From Myxococcales bacterium (GTDB lineage: Bacteria > Myxococcota_A > Polyangia > Polyangiales > Polyangiaceae): a stretch of DNA of 7,667 bases. Both the position numbers and the translations under genes were made by a program. Positions 4,871 to 7,667 of this stretch are shown here, one piece after another (position 1 is the stretch's first letter; every line of letters begins with the position of its first letter). Location: assembly GCA_013298325.1 (NCBI GenBank), contig JAAFHJ010000223.1, positions 1-7,667 on the forward strand. Reading direction: 5' to 3'. The notes under the pieces were generated by a model. It was not told where the DNA came from, ran no database searches, and saw only the letters and a program-made list of their open reading frames with translations.

Positions 4871-6739
4871 ATGAACGTGCAGACGGAACGCCGCGCCCCT
4901 TTCAATTCGCGCATCCCCTTCGACACCATGGTGGAAGTCGGCGGCGCGCTCGGACCGACTTTCGAGGCGAAGGCGCTCGACGTGTCGCTTGCCGGCATGC
5001 GTCTCCGCACCGCCTACCTGCCGGAAGTCGGCCAGCCGGTCTCCTGCCGCTTTGAGCTCGGCGCGACGACGATCGTCTGCGAAGGGGACGTCATCTGGAG
5101 CCGCGAAGCGGCCAAGGGGGGCGAATTCGGCATCGCTTTCACCGCCCTCGACGCCGCCAGCGAGCAGGCGCTCCGCCACGCCCTCGAAGAGCAGCTCGGC
5201 GCTGTCCCCGGGGAGCGCCTCCGCCTCCACGTCGAGGGGCTCGCCCAGCCGCTCAAGGCCCGCGTCTCCGACGCCCGCCCGCGGATGATCACCGCGAAGA
5301 CCGACTTGGCCTTCCTCAAGATCGGCAATCAGTGCGACGTCGAGCGCGTCGACGAGGGGCGCAACGCAAACGCCCGCGTCGGCAACGTGACCGTCACCAT
5401 CGATCCGAAGACGAACATCCCCCAGCTCATCGTCTCCCTCCGCACCGCGGAGACGCCGGCGACCAGCGACGTCGCCAACGACGCCGTTTCCCAGGAGCTC
5501 GCCCCGGAAGCGACCCCGGCCGAAGAACTCCTCGCCGCCGGTCCGAAGACGGTCGCGAGCAGCGCCGGCCATAGCGTCGAAGACGTCGGCGAAGCGACCC
5601 CCGTCGAGCCGATGGAAGAAGCCTACGCCGCCGCTACCGAAGAAGAACTCGCAGCAAATTCAGAGGTTCCCGCGCGCGCCGCTTCGGTCCGCCCGGTCTT
5701 TGATCCGCCGACGGAGCCGGGAGACGAGGTCGTCGCCGGCCCGTCCCCCTTCGATCGCGCCCGGAGCGTCTTCGCGCCGATCGCCCTCGGGGCGAAGGAG
5801 AAGGTCCTCCTCGCCTGGAGCAAGGTCCAGAGCCTGAAGAGCGTCCGCGGCACCGACGGCGCGATCGTCTTCGACAACGCGGAAGACGCCCCGAAGCGCG
5901 TCACCGCGAAGGCGCCCGGCGGCGGTCTCCACGCCAAGGGGCGGAAGATCATCCGCGAGGATCGCGTCGAAGAGGCACCGGCGGAAATCACCGCAAATAC
6001 TCGCGTTCCTGCAACCCCGGCCGGCAAGGTCGGCGCCTTCGCCCAGGAGCACAAGCGGAAGTTCGCCCTCGGCGGCGCCATCGGGATCGCGGCGTTGCTC
6101 GCCGGTGTCGCCTTCTCGAAGCCGGCCCCCCAGGCGCCCCTCGCCACCGCCACCCCGTCGACGAGCACCGTTGAAGTCGCCGCTGCCCCCGCAGCGTCGG
6201 CCCCCGCGCCGATGGCTCCGTCCCCGACCCCGGCGACGGTCGCCGCCAACGGGGTCGTCCCCGCCCCGATCCCGCCGGCGGAACCGGTCCTCGTCGACGA
6301 CGGCTTTGAAGCGAGCAACCCGGCCAAAAAGATCGGCAAAGTCGCGCCGTTCAGCAACGGCAAGGTCGCCCACGGCAAGACGCTCCGCCTCAAGATGAAC
6401 GCCCCGATCGAGAAGATCCAGGGGGCGCGCACGCCGACCGGCTTCACCGTCGGCCTCCCCGGCGTCAAAGCGCTCGAAGCGGCCGCCCCCCTCGCCAAGA
6501 GCGACAAGCGCCTTGCCGGCGTCCACGTCTCCAACGGCGGGGAACGCAGCGAATTGACCGTCGATTTCAAGGACGGCGTCCCCAACTACCTCGTCCGCGC
6601 CAAGGGGGACGTCCTCGAGATCGTCCTCGCCGAGCCGACGGAAGACGAAGTCGCCACCGCCGGCAAGCCGAAGGCGGCGACCCACGCCCCGAAGATCGAG
6701 AAGGTCTCCACGAAGGCCCACCCGAAGAAGAAGCACTGA
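4871..6739 (+). CDS. Membrane-spanning PilZ protein with C-terminal AMIN-like domain
   Basis: A 622-residue protein. Residues 5-110 form a PilZ domain, the cyclic-di-GMP receptor fold. The DxSxxG motif is intact (DVSLAG, 37-42), but the usual upstream RxxxR is replaced by ERRAPFNSR, with Arg8 and Arg14 too far apart, so ligand binding is uncertain. Residues about 114-192 form a second beta-rich module that may be a divergent PilZ-like barrel. Residues 193-396 are a long Ala/Glu-rich, probably disordered linker. A single hydrophobic helix lies at about 397-416 (KRKFALGGAIGIAALLAG), preceded by positive charge, so the N-terminus should be cytoplasmic. Residues 417-475 are an Ala/Pro-rich spacer that could span the cell wall. 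Residues about 486-588 resemble the AMIN domain of PilQ secretins and AmiC amidases: an LRLKM strand, an FTVGLPG strand, then VHVSNGG, ELTVDF and LEIVLAE. The C-terminus is Lys/His-rich. This suggests a link from a cytoplasmic signal to peptidoglycan or a secretin. The PilZ call is firm; the AMIN call is moderate. Confidence 0.9.
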   Translation: MNVQTERRAPFNSRIPFDTMVEVGGALGPTFEAKALDVSLAGMRLRTAYLPEVGQPVSCRFELGATTIVCEGDVIWSREAAKGGEFGIAFTALDAASEQALRHALEEQLGAVPGERLRLHVEGLAQPLKARVSDARPRMITAKTDLAFLKIGNQCDVERVDEGRNANARVGNVTVTIDPKTNIPQLIVSLRTAETPATSDVANDAVSQELAPEATPAEELLAAGPKTVASSAGHSVEDVGEATPVEPMEEAYAAATEEELAANSEVPARAASVRPVFDPPTEPGDEVVAGPSPFDRARSVFAPIALGAKEKVLLAWSKVQSLKSVRGTDGAIVFDNAEDAPKRVTAKAPGGGLHAKGRKIIREDRVEEAPAEITANTRVPATPAGKVGAFAQEHKRKFALGGAIGIAALLAGVAFSKPAPQAPLATATPSTSTVEVAAAPAASAPAPMAPSPTPATVAANGVVPAPIPPAEPVLVDDGFEASNPAKKIGKVAPFSNGKVAHGKTLRLKMNAPIEKIQGARTPTGFTVGLPGVKALEAAAPLAKSDKRLAGVHVSNGGERSELTVDFKDGVPNYLVRAKGDVLEIVLAEPTEDEVATAGKPKAATHAPKIEKVSTKAHPKKKH

Positions 6740-6753
6740 GCTTCTCCGCCGCA

Positions 6754-6797
6754 GAAACCACCGATTCCCGAGCCCGGGAGTCGGTGGTTTCCGTTTT
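6754..6797 (+). terminator. Intrinsic terminator after the PilZ gene
   Basis: Bases 6754-6770 pair with 6775-6791 to give a 17-bp stem with one U-G wobble and a 4-base AGCC loop. TTTT (6794-6797) follows two bases later. It starts 15 bases after the PilZ stop. It lies between convergent genes but lacks a T-run on the minus strand, so it serves mainly the rightward transcript. Confidence 0.88.
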
Positions 6798-6802
6798 GGG
6801 GG

Positions 6803-7057
6803 TCAGGACCTCGGAAATCCTGGGGGAACGGCCTTGGCCTCCGCGTAGGCACGTTGACTCCAGTGTTGCCGTTCCTGTTCCATTTGGCGGAAGCGCTCCT
6901 GGAGGATCTCGTCGAACTTTTCGAAGTACCGGAGCGAAAGTTCGCAAACAAGCGTTCCGAGCCAAGCCGAATCCTGGAAGGCAAACGCAATAATTCCTGG
7001 GAAATGCTCTTCCGGCACGAAGCGGACGCTAGCAAAGCTCGGCGAAGCGGCCGTCAT
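6803..7057 (-). pseudogene. Detached 3' part of the DUF5677-like gene
   Basis: This minus-strand segment reads well as protein in the frame +1 from the gene upstream of it. It includes SVRFVPEEHFPGIIAFAFQD, then an aromatic-rich helix (CELSLRYFEKF) and a charged helix (ILQERFRQMEQERQHW), ending near the PilZ terminator. An ATG at 7057 exists, but the first eight codons overlap the upstream frame, have no good ribosome binding site and read as noise. It is best seen as the C-terminal 76 residues of a 274-residue protein, with the frame lost between 7037 and 7029. It could still be made by frameshifting, or the break could be a sequencing error. Confidence 0.6.
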
Positions 7058-7628
7058 AGAAGTCCGCGAACCCGTACCGTCCGAACTGGTCTGCGGCGGT
7101 TGCGTCTTCGTTGAGCGCTCGCCCGGTCCAGCGCTGCGGGTGCGACTCGGGCTTGCGGCGTTTGGGCCACAGGAGCGCGCGTTCCGTGCGAATGGAGGCG
7201 CCTTCTCGGTCGATGAAGGCGACCCGCTCGACGTGCTCTGCCGGAAGTTCGCGCCCGTCGAAGCAGCGCTTCGTCCGCTCGGCGGCGCTGAGCTTTGCGG
7301 ACCGCTCCCAGGCTAGAATTTTGGCTGGCGTCTGGTGGGTGCGGTCATGGTGGAGCAAGGCGAGGTCGATGGCGATCTCAAGGAGCGTCCGCGTTCCGGC
7401 CTGCGCGGCTTGGAAGTGCTGAGGATGCTTCAGTTCGGACAACGTCTGAAGCCAACCCAATCCCCGCAGGAATAACCCGTAGACTGTGCGCTCCTCGTGG
7501 TTCTGTTTCGCAAACCGGTTGAGGATCGGGCGGACGCTCTTGTTCGCAAAGTCTCGAACCGTCACGACTTCTTCGTAGAAGCCGGCGCCCAGGGCAATCG
7601 CGTCTGTGGAAGTGTCGGTCGCTGCCAT
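7029..7628 (-). CDS. DUF5677-like protein, C-terminally truncated by frameshift
   Basis: A 199-residue protein read leftwards. GGAGGAG (7636-7642 on the minus strand) lies 7 bases before the ATG at 7628, so the start is secure. The sequence is helical. It has a central R-T-L-L-E-I-A-I-D-L-A-L-L-H-H segment (about 81-95) and a later HPQRWTG motif (about 164-170). Both recall the DUF5677 family of uncharacterised proteins, which usually run to about 270-300 residues; that assignment is from memory and moderate. The frame stops at TAG (7029-7031) after FYDGRFAELC. A +1 shift at the CTTT just before the stop would continue into the 76-residue segment that follows, giving about 274 residues. The body is otherwise intact, so any inactivation is recent, or the shift is an error or is programmed. 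No known function. Confidence 0.7.
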   Translation of the reverse strand: MAATDTSTDAIALGAGFYEEVVTVRDFANKSVRPILNRFAKQNHEERTVYGLFLRGLGWLQTLSELKHPQHFQAAQAGTRTLLEIAIDLALLHHDRTHQTPAKILAWERSAKLSAAERTKRCFDGRELPAEHVERVAFIDREGASIRTERALLWPKRRKPESHPQRWTGRALNEDATAADQFGRYGFADFYDGRFAELC

Positions 7629-7635
7629 CGCATTT

Positions 7636-7642
7636 CTCCTCC
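7636..7642 (-). promoter_or_regulatory. Ribosome binding site of the DUF5677-like gene
   Basis: GGAGGAG on the minus strand lies 7 bases upstream of the ATG at 7628. An out-of-frame ATG sits between them (7631-7633) and is too close to the site to be preferred. Confidence 0.7.
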
Positions 7643-7667
7643 GCAGCCTATCGAGCAGGCGGCGATC

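Noticed and set aside
5660..6736. Long open minus-strand frame opposite the PilZ gene
   Set aside because: Arg/Gly/Asp-rich shadow translation with no domain; the plus-strand frame has PilZ, a membrane helix and a ribosome binding site.

Overview
The window looks like chromosomal DNA from a high-GC Myxococcota-type bacterium (Polyangiales-like 'deltaproteobacterium'). This is inferred from the strong G/C bias at third codon positions, a lipoprotein with a DAG-rich acidic linker, a myxobacterial-looking RNase J, and a long PilZ protein with an Ala/Pro-rich linker. No species can be named from the sequence alone.

Layout, left to right. Bases 1-452 hold no convincing gene. They contain a hairpin near the left edge and a striking 21-bp-period array of 15 CCGCGG palindromes (about 121-448) that ends just short of the stop codon of the first gene. 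A predicted lipoprotein of beta-propeller character is read leftwards (453-1880). A divergent 207-bp gap separates it from a second, small lipoprotein read rightwards (2088-2693). After a GC-rich leader with competing hairpins comes a clear ribonuclease J gene (2809-4527). Its stop lies next to, or overlaps, the start of a tiny two-helix membrane protein (4530-4733). A short gap with an AT-rich perfect inverted repeat precedes a 622-residue protein (4871-6739) with a cytoplasmic PilZ domain, a single membrane helix and a C-terminal domain resembling AMIN. A strong hairpin terminator follows. The right edge carries a convergent gene resembling the DUF5677 family, broken by a +1 frameshift close to its 3' end (6803-7628).

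How the genes relate. RNase J and the small membrane protein probably form a translationally coupled pair. The PilZ protein has its own ribosome binding site and terminator and may be co-transcribed with them or separate. The two lipoproteins are divergent and may share regulatory DNA. Nothing indicates a defence island, phage or classical transposon. The most unusual items are the repeat array, whose two halves carry the same heptad-coding repeat in opposite orientations, and the PilZ-TM-AMIN architecture, which could carry a cytoplasmic cyclic-di-GMP or protein signal to the cell wall or secretin.
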